Positions 46,447 through 58,278 of a stretch of DNA of 64,000 nt are shown one piece after another. Made by a program: the position numbers and the translations under genes. The notes beneath the pieces are model-generated. The model had not been told where the DNA came from, searched no databases, and saw only the letters and a program-made list of their open reading frames with translations. Source of the DNA: Ceratodon purpureus (taxonomy: Eukaryota; Streptophyta; Bryopsida; Pseudoditrichales; Ditrichaceae); NCBI GenBank assembly GCA_014871385.1, contig CM026426.1, positions 49,401,263-49,465,262 of the forward strand, read 5' to 3'. Each line of letters starts with the position of its first letter. The stretch's first letter is position 1.

Positions 46447-48944
46447 CTATATTGCAGTCGCCATGCCCTTTGTGGTAACACCGTCTTGACCAAACACTTT
46501 AGAGTCTACATCATGTGAGAAGGCCAGAGGAGCGAGGGCATTCTGTTGACAACAAGGAGTACGCACGTTGCCAGCCTCAGGAGATATGTCAATTGATGTT
46601 GTACCGGCTGATAGAGAGACGTTTGTAGAAACAGCATGACCAATTGGCATGGTGTTAGTGAACTTTTCTAGCAACATATAGGGAGTGAGGGGTACCGTAT
46701 CCCCACTCAAGCATGAGGGCGATAGTGTCTCGGCTGCATGGACTAGGGCCGTTGCTGCAGCTGCTAGATTTCTTGAAGACGTACCGCATGGAGAAGGCAT
46801 CTGATGCGGTGTTATTAGGGAGTGGGTCTTTTGTGCTGTTGAATGGACATGCAAGGACGCATCGGGCTCACACATGTGAAGGACTCCGCTTGGTTGAGCT
46901 GGTGCGCCATTAGACGTTTGATCCGGTGTTTTGTCCATCACTGGCGGCGTGGGCGTTGAGATCGGGTTAATCAAGCGGAGTAGTAATTTTTTCTCCTCTT
47001 TCAGTTGGTCCTTACTTGTTGACAAATCCAATGCCATGCTTTCCACAGTAGATTCGAGTGCATGTATCCTTGTCGATTCTCGTAATACGTAGGGAGGTGT
47101 GGCTGGCCGCTGCGTACAGGATCATGTGACCACGTTTTTTAGTACAAGTCAGAGGACGTGAAATGTGATTTCCATGATAGTAGGAAAATGATAAAGGGAG
47201 AGTACAAGATCATACTTGCGAGAAATGTGGCGTGCTATCTTCATGTCGAGGTACGCCTTTCAAAGCACATGTTGTTACATGATAGAAACCAGCTGGTGGT
47301 GTACTTTGTTGAAATTCAGTACTTTGACTTGCAGTAGAGTCATTGTGGTAAGTCGATGTTCCCTGCATGCAATATAGATGTTCATGGACCGGTTGGGTTG
47401 GCATAACCTGCAAGACATGCGACACAAACTTATGCACAAATGTTCACTTAAATGTGTTTGGCAAAGTCTTGAGACAAACTAGATAGCCCTAATTAAAGTA
47501 CGACAAATTGGATCACTTACGTGGAATGGAGATGGAGGCAAGCTTGCATGTTCCCCTGAAACTTCTTCTCTTCAATGGACTTTGTTCTTTCCTTTTCTCA
47601 TCTCAGTCATCTAAATTGATTCATCTTTCCCCTCTGCACTCAACCAGTATTTTCGCCATTCCGTGAAGGCTTCCTCTAGGTAGCGGTGATGTTTCAATCT
47701 ACCGCTTTCAAAGACGTACTTTTTCCAACATTTCCTATCGTTTTTCAGTGTGTTTTTCAGAAATTTTTCTAGGTAATTGATGTCTAATGGACTAGAGTAT
47801 GTAAACTATTGATCAAGCTTTTCAACAATGTTTTGAACTTGAGACATCCAATACTCCCGTTTGGTTTATAGCTTCTAACTTTGAAGTTTAGAGTTTGTCG
47901 GGCACACAATTGTGCAGCCCGATGCCATGGACTTTTGAGGCCGAGGACGGTAGCTGATTTGTAGACAGGTAGGTGAACGACAGGGTCACGATTCTCTGCA
48001 TGGGCAGCTGCCGTCTCCTTCATGTACGGTCACTGGAAGTTGCAATTCGCTGTTCGTTTACGGTTCCGCTCTTGGCCATGTTCCTCAATAGTCAGATCTT
48101 GAGGAAGACGAGATCCTGACTGCGTTCATCAAAGCCGTCGCGAATAGGAGGTCGACTGCTTGGACCGAAGCTTGTCTGTGTTACTCTTGTCTGCTGATGT
48201 CCTTTGCGGGGGAAGTTGGAATGGCAGCCTCTTGGGTCTTCGCTCCGGGATACTTGAACTGGAAAAGAGCCGAACTGGAAGGAGTAAAAAAGATGGTTCT
48301 GCTGGCCGCTAGAATGAGCTCCAGACTGAGTAGGTGCGAGATTTTGAGGCCGGATGTTCTCCATAGTCTATCCAGCTTGCTATGAGATCAATAGGGGACA
48401 AGAAATTCAGTACAAGGTTAGCTTCCAAACTTGATGTCATTAGTTGTGTGAGGTGATACTTCTAATTTTTGCCTATTCTCTTTAAGATATGCGGACACTC
48501 TGTTAAGCATGAATTCATAGTCATATACTCCCATACTGCTACCTGTCAATACAGTAGTCTAAATTCTGGTTGAACGCCTTACACACTACGGTGGTTGAAG
48601 CTGTGCACAAGCACTTGTGGAAGAAGCATACAATGCATCCCCAAAATGACATCATTTCAATGCATTGTGGTTTGTATGCTTACCTCGCCTTGGCCTGTCC
48701 GATCTACGAGTCGGCCTTCTACGACCGGGAGCCTTGCGTAGTGAGCTAGGAATGCCATCTGCGTGCTCTCTCACCGTAGTGACTGATCACGACGTTGTAG
48801 ACACAACCGAGCCGTCGAGGACAATTGCTCCTCACTGAGGCCTTCTGTGTTCGATGTGGATGAGGAGGAGGAGGCTGCGCCAAAGGAATTCCAGCCATCG
48901 AAGTCTGAGAAGGTATGCGACTTTGAAATATCACTGTGATCCAT
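46447..48944 (-). pseudogene. CACTA-2 TNPA-like gene
   Basis: Homologous by motif order to the gene at 27.5-30.4 kb. Exon 1 probably starts at ATG 48,944 (MDHSDISKSHTFSDF, Ser-rich like its CACTA-1 counterpart). The core region, about 48,030-47,600, has LKSPWHRAAQL, then in another frame YLEKFLKNTLKNDRKCWKKYV and LEEAFTEWRKYWLSAEG. These correspond to KWQVAV, YLSQILSNDRYKWHKHYV and DEAFETLRRFWESPEGK. Exons at 47,437-47,210 and 47,046-46,447 give the Ser/Thr/Pro-rich linker with a short coiled coil (TSKDQLKEEKKLLLRLI). The C-terminal G-x-I-V-A domain is missing. The frame is broken in the core. Confidence 0.6.
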
Positions 48945-49386
48945 TAGAGTTAGAGGGTGGCGGCAATCTGGATTCTTGGCAAACTTAGCTACAATCGAAA
49001 ATAGTGATCTAGAAAGTTTGACACGGGGGTTGGATCGCCAAAAAGCATGACAACTTCTGAACCACACTTGATCGTGTCCTCCCGCATTAGATGGATTGTA
49101 ACAAATGCGTACTATTTGTGTGCGGGTAGTGCTCAGCCACTAAGCAACATGACTATGGTCCAGGCGTATCCGCACGTTCCATCTGCATGGTGGATCATGT
49201 CACTACAGAATATAGCCTGAGTGTTGATTCGAACTCGGCGGCGTATATGGGAACAGGGGAACAGGGTCTGTTTGGAAACGTAGAAGCCTGGATGACTTTG
49301 CAATTCTTGACCTTGGAAGTGTTTGCATTGAGAGAAGGTATGGGGAGTCTTTGATTTGGCGTGTATAGAGGAGTTTTTGCTCTAAG
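48945..49386. other. Divergent upstream region in CACTA-2
   Basis: About 440 bp between the TNPA-like start and the plus-strand open frame, in the same place as the 373-bp shared upstream region of CACTA-1. No clear promoter element. Confidence 0.35.
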
Positions 49387-49689
49387 ATGGAAGACTGGAG
49401 TCCAAACACTTCAGTGAGATACCGATTTTCTCGGGTCGACAGTCATAGAAATGTAGTCAGTATCTGGAACAGGGGAGAATTAGAGGACGCTCTGAAGGAA
49501 ATTAGAGAGTGTGAGGAATTGATTTGCGAGGGAGAGAATTCTGGACGAGTAAGCCCATTTCAAACTTGGACAGTTAGCCATGACGAGGTCTTAATCTTCA
49601 ATCCCCTGCGCGATATATTTGTTTCTGAAGATGCAGTGAGCAAAGTCATGGTCGGTGTACACCAATTTTGTGAAGGTGAGGTCACCTGA
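49387..49689 (+). CDS. Small open frame in CACTA-2 at the position of the CACTA-1 membrane-protein gene
   Basis: 100 codons starting MEDWSPNTSVRYRFS, with HDEVLIFNPLRDIFVSED in the second half, ending GEVT. It is divergent from the TNPA-like gene, as is the membrane-protein gene in CACTA-1, whose product also begins with ME and an acidic soluble part. Sequence similarity is weak and no membrane segment is seen, so it would be a truncated relative at best. Possibly a remnant or chance frame. Confidence 0.3.
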   Translation: MEDWSPNTSVRYRFSRVDSHRNVVSIWNRGELEDALKEIRECEELICEGENSGRVSPFQTWTVSHDEVLIFNPLRDIFVSEDAVSKVMVGVHQFCEGEVT

Positions 49690-50960
49690 CACCAATGCGT
49701 ATTCCAGAGATCTCCGAGTAGCAACTGGTGTTCCCGACAAGTTGCGCGAGTTGGAACACTGCGTTTAGGCGACCACAGATGCCCATGAAGATATGCTTGC
49801 TTTAGAGCCGGGCGACTTTTTATTTGCCGTTGGCCACATAGGAGGACAGTACATAGATCTTGACGCCGATTGAGTAGCGTTGATTTTTACCGCAATTGCC
49901 TGTATTGTGTGTCACTATGAGGGGTTGCCGCTCAATGAAATTGGTGTGCACCTCATTGGGCACATACTCCTCTATTGTTTTGTATTTCTCGATGACGGCA
50001 GTCAGAGCGAGTCCATGGTAGATCCTATTAGTGTTAATTGAGTCTATCTATGTGCGCGATCTATTGCCACCATGAATACACATTGAATTCGGATTTTTAT
50101 CCAATCGTGCTATATTCAGAGTCGTTTGTGACTTATGGCTTTTGAATCAACGTCTTATATTTTCCACCTGATGATATTTGTTTCATGTCTTAATTAATTA
50201 GTGCTTCATACGCGTGTCTCTTTCATTTATTGAACTAAAGTTACGTATGCATGTGCAGTAAACACTAGATAAATACTCTGCACTCTTTTCTAATAAAACC
50301 GCATACGTAACAGACACGCACAGAGCTGAAAGGCACTCCTTGATGAGGCTCGTCAGATTGTGCTCATCTACTAACGATTGCATTCTATTTCTTCAAAGGA
50401 TCACGTGATTTATTGAGCTTGTTGTGAACGATTGGATGTAGATTTAAAAGAGTCTTTTCTACAAATTTATGCAGTGTTTACACGATAGCTGCCATTGAGA
50501 ATAGGGATTGATCTATCCTTGATCTTTGATTTTCCAGAGTTGCCCGGTTTTTAATGTGAACGCCTTTCAGTGAAATTGATTGTGGACATCGGAGGCTTTG
50601 TAGAACTGAAGCATGCGCAGTCTAGATTGAGTAGGAGGTTAATTGTGGAGGAATTATAATTTTAATCCAACTGTATTACGCATGAGCATTCTGTGGTTTA
50701 CGGTACTGAGGGAAGTGATGTCATTGAGGAGGATCATGTAGCGCCCCGTCTCATGTTGGTGGAACAGGTCAGTAACAGCTGTCCATCTACCATCTACGAA
50801 TCGAGTGAATCTGAGTCTAGATTGTTTTTGTTCTTAGACTAAATGCCATAGCTATCCTGCACATTGGAGGATTCTATTGAATGTAGTCATGTTGCATTTG
50901 GATATGCAGGAGAGCAATTGATATCATTCGGACGCTGTTTACTTCTTCCCATTTACAGGA
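49690..50960. other. Non-coding stretch in CACTA-2
   Basis: No supported gene. It occupies the place where CACTA-1 carries its two plus-strand cargo genes, and no trace of them (C-x-C clusters, RRKKRK) was found. Confidence 0.4.
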
Positions 50961-53900
50961 ATGGAACCGGATACATATGACAACATGGACCAAGACAAAC
51001 CAATTTCGCTACGGGATAGATGGCGGCGTCTCGCAAGAGATGCGAAGCTCGAGGCTAGAGAAGAACGTCTCGCAGACAAGACTGGAACTGACAAGAGAAT
51101 TTTCCCCTGCAACATATGTTGCGGGGAGAATAGGTCACTAAGGTTTAGGGAAGTGGTTCGAGAGCACCTAAGAAAGTACGGTCGACATCCTTACCATAGG
51201 GGATCGACAAAGGTACCACGACTTTGTTATGCACGTAAATTGATGGATGTGATTTTATAGTTTTCACATTTTTTATTTGGAATTATTTATGAACAAACCC
51301 ACTACGATAAGTTGCATTTTGTTTTTTTGTGTAATGTATGGTCAGCATAGGGTACATTATGTGAATTAATCCAACCACAGTTTGATTGAATTCTTATTCA
51401 AACGTTGCAGGGGATTGGAGTAGATGATTGGAATGTCCAGTAGGATGTTGAGATAAGGGCAGAATTTGGAGTCAGGGGAGGAGGACTCAGGAGAAATGTA
51501 GACCCTTGGACGTTGGGATGGACATGGACGGGTTAGTTCAGCACACCTTCCATGTCTACGACAGACTGGTGGCGAGTATTGGAAATGTGGACGATAGAGT
51601 TCAAGGTGAATCAATTTACTAGACATCACAAAGGGAGGAGGAGGGTGAAGCGGTTGATGGACCACAGGAACTCAGAATGGATCGTGCCGATCCAAAGATA
51701 CCTGAAGCAGAACAACAAATACCCAAAGAAGAGGAAGAAATGGCCGATGATGACTTACCGGCCATGAAGCCCATGCCACCATCTCGTCTCTAAGTACTTG
51801 AAGATAGTGCACGCACACCTTTATTCGCAGGTTTGGGCCTCACACAGTTAGGCGGAACTTTACTCCTGTTGAATTGTCTTCGTACTCATGGTGCGTCAAA
51901 TTTGCTCGTGAATGAGGTTTTGCCATCCTCAGTAAGTCGATGCTGCCAACCGTGAATTCTCTCCCTACGAACGAGTACCAAGCATCGAAAGTGTTGAAAC
52001 AACTTGGTCTCGCATATGAGACCATTCATTGCTGTCCCAATCCTCAAACTAGCGTTTTATTTTGAGGAGCTGAGTATAAGGACCTACTACGATGTCCATA
52101 CTGCAATTCTGAGAGGTACAAGCTGGTCAAGAAGTCATGTGTTCTTGCAAAGGTACTAAGTCACTTCCCTCTCATTCCTACATTGCAGCGCATGTATATT
52201 ACGCCTTTGCAAGCTTCGTACATGACTTGGCATCAGAGGCATGCTAGTGAGGATGGATTCATGCGAAGAGCTGTAGACTCACATCAATGGAAATTTGTTA
52301 ACTAAAAATGGCATAATGAGTTTGCGTTTGAGCCGCGTAACCTTCGTCTCGGATTAGCTACCGATGGTGTAAATCCCTTTTCAGTGAAGCGGTCCACCTG
52401 GAGCACCTGGCCTCTGCTAATAATGAACTATAATCTGCCCCCTTGGATGACTACGAAGAAGCACTTTGTAATGTTCAGTCTCATAATCTGAGGCAAAAAG
52501 TCTGTAACGGGAGATAATTTTGATACTTATCTCTAGCCATTGTTAGAGGAGCTTCAAGTTCTATGGAATACACGGTTGCCTACAGACGATGCCGCAACTT
52601 ACCAAGGGAGTCCAAGGTTCAATATGAAGGCAATTTTGCTTTGGACAATGCATGACTTTCCTACATATGGAATCGTAGCAGGATGTGTGACTAAAGGTTA
52701 TAGAGGTTGCCCCATCTGTGGAGAGGATACTATATCAAGGAGAAGACTCGCACTACACAAAAATATTTACGACAACCTCCACCGTAGATTTCTACCCTGT
52801 GGCCATCCTTGGATATCTGCAACTCCTTAATTTGATGGTGTAGCAAAACATCGCCCAGCTCCTAGTAAAGTGTCTGCTGCAGACATCATCAGGTAGGGGA
52901 CACTTCGACAGTCGTGCGTGCACCAACATCTTCTGATCCAAGCGAGACGTTTTGGCATCAAGAAAATCTCGAGTTTGTTTGAGTTACCTTATTGGAAGGT
53001 ACCAACACCCGTCCTTTGACTATCTGAAATGTTGACATTTATGCACAGATTGTGGTTAATTTTTGTTTCAATAAATTTTGTTTTTGGTTAATTTCCCTGT
53101 TTGGGCATAAGTAACTAAGGTCTCAGCATGTCGAGCTGGTTACATGCTATGAATCTGTTGATATCTTGTGCGCTAGGAACGATGATTCATTATAATTCTG
53201 AAATATTACATGCACAATTAGGAGAAATTGTCGGAAGATTAAAGAGAGTGTTCTCATATCAAATCTCATGTTTTCTACTTAAGCATCGCAAACCTCTCTC
53301 TGGCAGCTAATGTGCTTTGTTGTTGATTCCCACGATGTTTGCTCATGGTCACGAACTAGAAGAATGTGTAGTCAAATCTCACGATTAAATTGTCTCTTTT
53401 CATGAATGAGCTAAGACATTCAATTGTACAAATTAAACAGATTCACACAAGTTGTCTGTTACAGGGAATGGACAGAGCGACGGCGGGTCTATAAGCTGCA
53501 TTGAGCAGCGTTTGCAAGGACTGCAAGAAGAGGTGCACGTTCTGAGGTTGTGTACCCCCCACATTTCAAGGCACCGTTTCCAAAATTTGGCCACTGGTTG
53601 AACGCGCACGTGCGCATGCTAAAAGACGACGGATTTCCCCTATCCCCTGAATTACAATCACTTCACTGCCCCCCCTCTCAACACGCCTGGACATTCACAT
53701 CTATGTGGGCCTATGGAGCACATTACACTTGCAACAATGAGGATTCTTTGTCAACTGTAGCTTATGATTGCGGTATCGCTGCAATTCCCTCTACCTCCAT
53801 ATGCATAGAGATAGATGTAGGGATTCTCAGAAGTATCATTCTAGAGACTTAGATGGGATTAAATTGCGTTGTAATGGAAGGTTTCTGGATAAAACCAGCA

Positions 53901-54158
53901 GAGCAAGGCCGTAGAGTAGTCAAAAAAGATTGGCACAGGTTTTGGATAGTTCAGTTTGCATCTAGAGAGGTCTGGGAGAAGGACAACTCGTATGTCTTTT
54001 CCGCATGCGTCTCCCAAGTATTCTTCATGAATGATAGCAGTGATCCATCATGGAAAGTCGTATTGAGACACGATTCCAGGAGCAAACGTATAGAAGGAGA
54101 TCGGGATGTCTTCATATTCGGTGCAGCGGGTTATTCACGGCCTACTTTGAGCTCATGA
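50961..54158 (+). pseudogene. CACTA-2 TNP2 transposase remnant
   Basis: Exon 1 (50,961-51,213) has the finger FPCNICCGEN followed by EHLRKYGRHPYHRG and donor AAAG|GTACC, colinear with CACTA-1. After a decayed gap, 52,080-52,990 carries VLSHFPLIPTLQRMY, RNLRLGLATDGVNPF, WPLLIMNYNLPPW, DFPTYGIVAGCVTKGYRG and FELPYWK|GTACC. The DUF4218 region is missing; 53,000-53,460 shows no trace of it. DUF4216 follows at 53,550-54,158 (GHWLNAHVRMLKDDGFPL, TSMWAYGAHYTC, VSQVFFMNDSSDPSWKVVLR). Many stops occur, including TAA after KFVN near 52,303 and TAG at 53,850-53,852. It cannot encode a working transposase. Confidence 0.8.
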
Positions 54159-56210
54159 TCAGCTGGCATTCTAATGTCCAGTGTTGAGGGAGGGGGGGGG
54201 GGGGGGTTACGGAGGATGCAAGAGAGGAGTTCATTGCGAATCAAGTGAATGCCCTCATATATGGCAGTGAACACCTTGAAGATCAACGTCATCTCTACGA
54301 CACAGAATACGAGGATGAGTACAAAATCCAGTACGCTTTGTGAACCGCATATGATGGAGCAATGAATGCAATCAAAGGGCCAATGCCAGTTCGGCTATTG
54401 TACTTGCATGGCTATGGCCAAGAACATGGCATGGCATGGCTATGGCCAACATTGTGTTTCTGTGTGTCTCAGGATTACCTGGTGGATGACGGTGCAAGTG
54501 CAAGAGCCAGCGTAGGTTCGGTTCGTCAAAATTTGGCTGCCATTGCAGTAAATGGATTTGAAAATGTTGGCTCTGGGTGGTATGTTCTTGAACGGAACTT
54601 ATTTTAGTCATGAAATTTTAAAGCAGGTGTTGGACCTATTTGATGTTTAGCTGCCTATAATCCAACGCTAAAATAGTTCTCGTGTCTTATGAGCTACAAG
54701 GTATATAGTTTTCATGCATTTGATATTTTTCTCTGCTTCGCTTATTGATTTAAGAAGTTTGTTTTTGTGCAATATTGGAATTATGATAGTAACTGACAGT
54801 TTTTTTATCGATATATAGTAAACGGAATAAGTGTTGAGCCCGATGTTTGGTAGTTACTTGAATTGATTTTTGCTTTTGATATAAAGGCGGCTGTGGATGT
54901 TCATGGAGTTGCCTCAGACATTGAATGAGTACATTTCCCCTTTCTCTCTTGTCACGATAAAAAATTGTGCATATGCAAGCACATGCAACGCCCTTAAGGT
55001 CTTCACTTGTTTTCCTCTTCAATGACCAGTGTAATGCATCTGCACTGTGTCTTTTTGCTTTTTATTTATTTTTTCTTTTTCAATGCAGGTACAAGCCATG
55101 CTTAGTACATGTGGTGATAATTTGCTTGTGAATGATAACTACCAGGCATAATGAGTACTGATAAATCATTTTATACCAATGGCTGATGACTTGTTTGGTC
55201 TGTAGAGCATCTACTGCGATATGGTGAGCAGCACATCCGTCAAGCAGTGCCACTTGCTCTTGGAATCCTACTCGTCTCAAATTGAGGGTAAATCAGAGGT
55301 AATTTTTGCGACAACAGTCCATGAATCTGTGGAGTATGTCACAAGTACTTTCAACTCTTACTGTTTATTACAATGTTCCCTTTTAATAGACTCAAGACTC
55401 GTCTTTTCATCGACTGTAGCATTTGTTTGTTATTTCATAGTAATTGCTCACAACATCCGAAGACTGGTTTTGTTCAGGGCTTGTATGCATGTTAAGTTTT
55501 CATATCTGGGAAAAGTCTAAGTGTCATGGATACATGCATCCAAATCACTTACGAAACTGACTCTGAAGTAGCCATGATACTATTTTTCTCCTTCATGGTT
55601 CTTTTGTCACGTCTTCCATTAATATTGTACTCAAGCTTCTAGTGCTTATTGTAAGTGTATGTTCTCTGTTATCGGAAATGGATTTTAATACACGTAATCT
55701 GTATGTAATGCATTATAGTTATTTTTTGTCTAGCAATTTGTCTAGCTACTACTACAAGGACGTAATCCTTCACTTTTGTGTATGATGCTTTTCTGTATGA
55801 ATTGAATACACCTGAGTCCTTCCTTGTTTTCAATATTTTTTGTCTATATCGTCTTCCTTTTCTAACAACATGTAGCAACGACATGCAGGTCATGATTGCA
55901 TAGTCGACTTGTTCACATGGGAGAACCGCTGAAGATTCTTAGCCCTTACCATGGAGATCGATTTCTGCTATCAAAGTAAGTTGGAATGGCATCCAAGGTA
56001 CAACGTGGCCTAAGATGCCCATCCTTCAAATGTGCATGATGAAATTTACCTGTTTTGAATTTCACTTCATTCAGCATATATGATTCCTTGAGTGTTTCAG
56101 ACTTTGGCTAATTAGATGTTTATTGATGCTTTCATCATGTTAGTATCTGTGGTTGTGGTACTGGATTCAAAGAGAGTAATTTTCTCTGGCCTGTATTGAT
56201 AAATTGGCTT
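54159..56210. other. Non-coding stretch
   Basis: No supported gene. There is a run of about 16 G near 54,188-54,205 and several short palindromic phrases such as GGCATGGCATGGC-type repeats near 54,425. It probably includes the unresolved right end of CACTA-2. CTTCTAGTGCTT near 55,637-55,648 has the TAGTG terminal pentamer but no matching partner. Confidence 0.35.
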
Positions 56211-56792
56211 CACTAGTGGAAATGGGCACCAACAACACCTGAATCTACACCCAAAAATTGGTTATTTCAGGGTTCGACACCATGGTGTTCATCTTTTGGG
56301 ATTCGGTGTAATTGGGCACGCTGTTTTCCATTTTGAGATGGTGTTCATTTTTGCCCCTGCCTGTGCTGTGGTCCCGCAGCGAAGCTAATTTGGTATTCAC
56401 TAGACATGAGGGCCATGTGGACCCAAAGTGACTTAACAGTTTCAGTAACTCTTTGATTGGGTCCGGAGCATGGATGAGGGACGGCAACATCCGGATACGT
56501 TATCGTCGAAGGTCATTCAAGAGTTGTTTAGGACTTACCTTAGTAAGTTACGTGGATCTCGTGAAGTTTTGGATTGATATCCTTTGCCCCGGATATATAC
56601 CGGTTATGTTCATGCAGTTTTACGCCGGGTATAAGTATTGAATACCCGGTTAGTGCTGTAAATTTGTACCTGCTCTCAATACCCGAGATGAGGATGTCCG
56701 GCCTAGGCATACAGCATGATGTCCGAATTTCCCGGATTTCGGGTACCAATGTCTGGTAAGGTTAAATGATACGTCAGTCAGGGTATGACCCG

Positions 56793-56816
56793 TTAGGTTT
56801 AGGTTTAGGTTTAGGG
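56793..56816 (+). repeat. Short interstitial telomere-like repeat
   Basis: GTTTAGG-type run: three to four TTTAGG units ending in TTTAGGG. Scattered TTTAGGG and TTAGGG words continue to about 57,000. It is too short to indicate a chromosome end. Confidence 0.5.
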
Positions 56817-57109
56817 ATTATGGATCGGGGATAGTATTCATGGATGCATATTGAATTTAGGGATTCGTGAGTCGACGGGGAATTTAGGGTTATGATGACT
56901 GGAATTCGATGTCATTATTCCAGAATGTAATTTTGAAAATTGAATATTCGAGAGGGGCTTGAAATGAGTTAGGGTTAGGCTGCGATTTTAGGGATTTCAT
57001 TTCTCTATTCCCTACGATTAGGGGTTCCTGGTCAAGGTTTACGTCCTCGAAATTAGAAATTTTAGAGGCTTAATTGAAAACCAATTTTTATATTTAGATG
57101 TCTATTTAT

Positions 57110-57363
57110 ACACTGATTTTTGACAAATAACGTTGGTAGGTGGGCCGTGAACAACTCGAGATGTTGGTATGACGATACATTGGGAATTGGTACACCTCCT
57201 CGTGGGCGGAATGGGAGACGCCATGCGTAGTGCGCTTGCTGCATTGTTGGTATAATGAAGCGATGGACTGGCCACAACAAAAGTCTGGTGCGTTGGAATT
57301 TCAAGCAGAATTACTGGTGTACATTTCGAGGACATCTTCCGACTCTATCACGGAACTCAAACA
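57110..57363 (+). CDS. Possible cargo exon of unknown function
   Basis: An open stretch on the plus strand with WYTSSWAEWETP and WYNEAMDWPQQKSGALEF, ending in KQ|GTAGTC, a good donor. A possible next exon begins after TTGTCAACAG at about 57,475 but stops after ~37 codons. It lies within the CACTA fragment. Not recognised; could be chance. Confidence 0.25.
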
Positions 57364-57496
57364 GGTAGTCCTCTTTCTACTCAGTCACTCTTCCTTATTC
57401 TTATTTGCATTGCTGTAATGTTGTCGGATGCATGTACTATAGCGTACCGCACTGGTTTGCTTTTTTTGTCAACAGTACACTAAGTGGCTTTCGATG

Positions 57497-57913
57497 CTAG
57501 TTGTAGCTTTTTCTCTTCCAAAGCAGTCTCGAAAGCCAGTTCACATAAAAGGTAGAACCCGATGGTTTCACAATTGCGTGGTCTAAGACGGTAAAGGGCT
57601 GGCGATCCTCAATGAAAATTAAAGGGACTCCAGGTATGAGAATTTTGTGGATTTGTACCATCTGCTCGCCCATTTGACAAAGGGAACCGAATCTCCTAGA
57701 AGGTGATTTCCAGGAGCCTCCAGTCCTGCCTTCCGCTACGATGCTGTTACCATGCTCAAGGTGCAGTAAATAGCATAGAGTGTTTGCTGCAACGGGGTCA
57801 TTCGAGTCTCGGGGTTGAAGAGTCATAGGTAATTTTGCACGATTACCTCCAACGATTACCTTCAAATTATGGTTTAAATTTTGCACGATTACCTTCAAAT
57901 TATGGTTACCCAA
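57497..57913 (-). pseudogene. TNPA-like C-terminal domain remnant
   Basis: An open frame whose middle reads LHLEHGNSIVAEGRTGG, then GEQMVQIHKIL and NWLSRLL. These are colinear with HPEHGEIVVAAGKTG, GVQWIHVL and WDSRFL at the end of the CACTA-1 TNPA-like gene. The domain therefore recurs in two elements and is a real conserved unit. The N-terminal part of this frame (NHNLKVIVQNLNHNLKVIVG) is a short tandem duplication and not part of the domain. Upstream Transposase_24-like exons were not found to the right. Confidence 0.6.
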
Positions 57914-58242
57914 GTGGTGACGCGCTTAAGATAGTCCATGCCCAACGTGGTTCGTTTGTAGCTCCGGAGTTGTGGTACACTTATGGTAAGCAAAATTTGG
58001 ATACCTCATTGGAAATTCAAAGGAGGAGATATCTATATACGCAGGCTGCTGATGCGTACTCGGTTGAAGTGGTAGCAAATAATATTTGGAATAACGAGGT
58101 AGACCCGGAACTTTTCAAGGACGAAGCGGGAAAGTCTAGATTTGCAGTGGTATTGAAGGAGCTCGCAAATCCCGATCCCAAGTCTCGCTCCACCTTGCTC
58201 GAGGCCGTCGCTACCCTGACTTCTCCTCCCTACTGTTTCTAA
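57895..58242 (+). CDS. Unknown open frame, overlapping the TNPA remnant antisense
   Basis: Plus-strand frame with GDALKIVHAQRGSFVAPELW, ADAYSVEVVANNIWNNEVD and KSRFAVVLKELANPDPKSR, ending at TAA 58,242. The composition is protein-like (balanced charge, amphipathic helices), but the 5' part overlaps the repeat GATTACCTTCAAATTATGG at 57,840-57,905, so a start cannot be chosen. Possibly the last exon of a cargo gene. No family recognised. Confidence 0.3.
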   Translation, partial: SNYGYPSGDALKIVHAQRGSFVAPELWYTYGKQNLDTSLEIQRRRYLYTQAADAYSVEVVANNIWNNEVDPELFKDEAGKSRFAVVLKELANPDPKSRSTLLEAVATLTSPPYCF

Positions 58243-58278
58243 ATTCCGAAGTGTTGTTATCGCAACGAGATTTAGAAG

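Larger units (their letters stand above)
46430..54600. mobile_element. Decayed second CACTA element (CACTA-2)
   Basis: Contains a TNPA-like gene (minus, left), a divergent open frame (plus) and a TNP2 gene (plus, right): the gene order of CACTA-1 in mirror image. The region between the divergent frame and TNP2 is only about 1.3 kb and lacks the cysteine-rich and coiled-coil genes. A possible left end is CACTCTTTGAAATG at 46,430, resembling CACTAGTGGAAATG of the 56.2-kb element. The right end is not determined; the 54,600 limit is only a working boundary. It is heavily mutated and older than CACTA-1. Confidence 0.5.
56211..58250. mobile_element. TNPA-side end of a further CACTA element
   Basis: Starts CACTAGTGGAAATGGGC at 56,211, 12 of 16 like the right end of CACTA-1 (CACTAGTAGAAATCAG). 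Subterminal DNA at 56,460-56,760 is dense in CCGGATA/CCGGGTA words on both strands, including the inverted pair GCCGGGTATAAG and AATACCCGG at 56,623-56,648. A TNPA-type C-terminus follows on the minus strand at 57.5-57.9 kb, mirroring CACTA-1. The other end and TNP2 were not found, so the element is truncated or interrupted somewhere before the hAT-like insertion at 58.3 kb. The right limit given is approximate. Confidence 0.5.

Noticed and set aside
55637-55648. TAGTG followed by CTT as the right end of CACTA-2
   Set aside because: The adjoining inner sequence (reverse complement CACTAGAAGCTTGAG) does not resemble the other termini beyond the first six bases.
56793-57000. A chromosome end or healed telomere
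   Set aside because: Only three to four TTTAGG units, flanked on both sides by transposon DNA.
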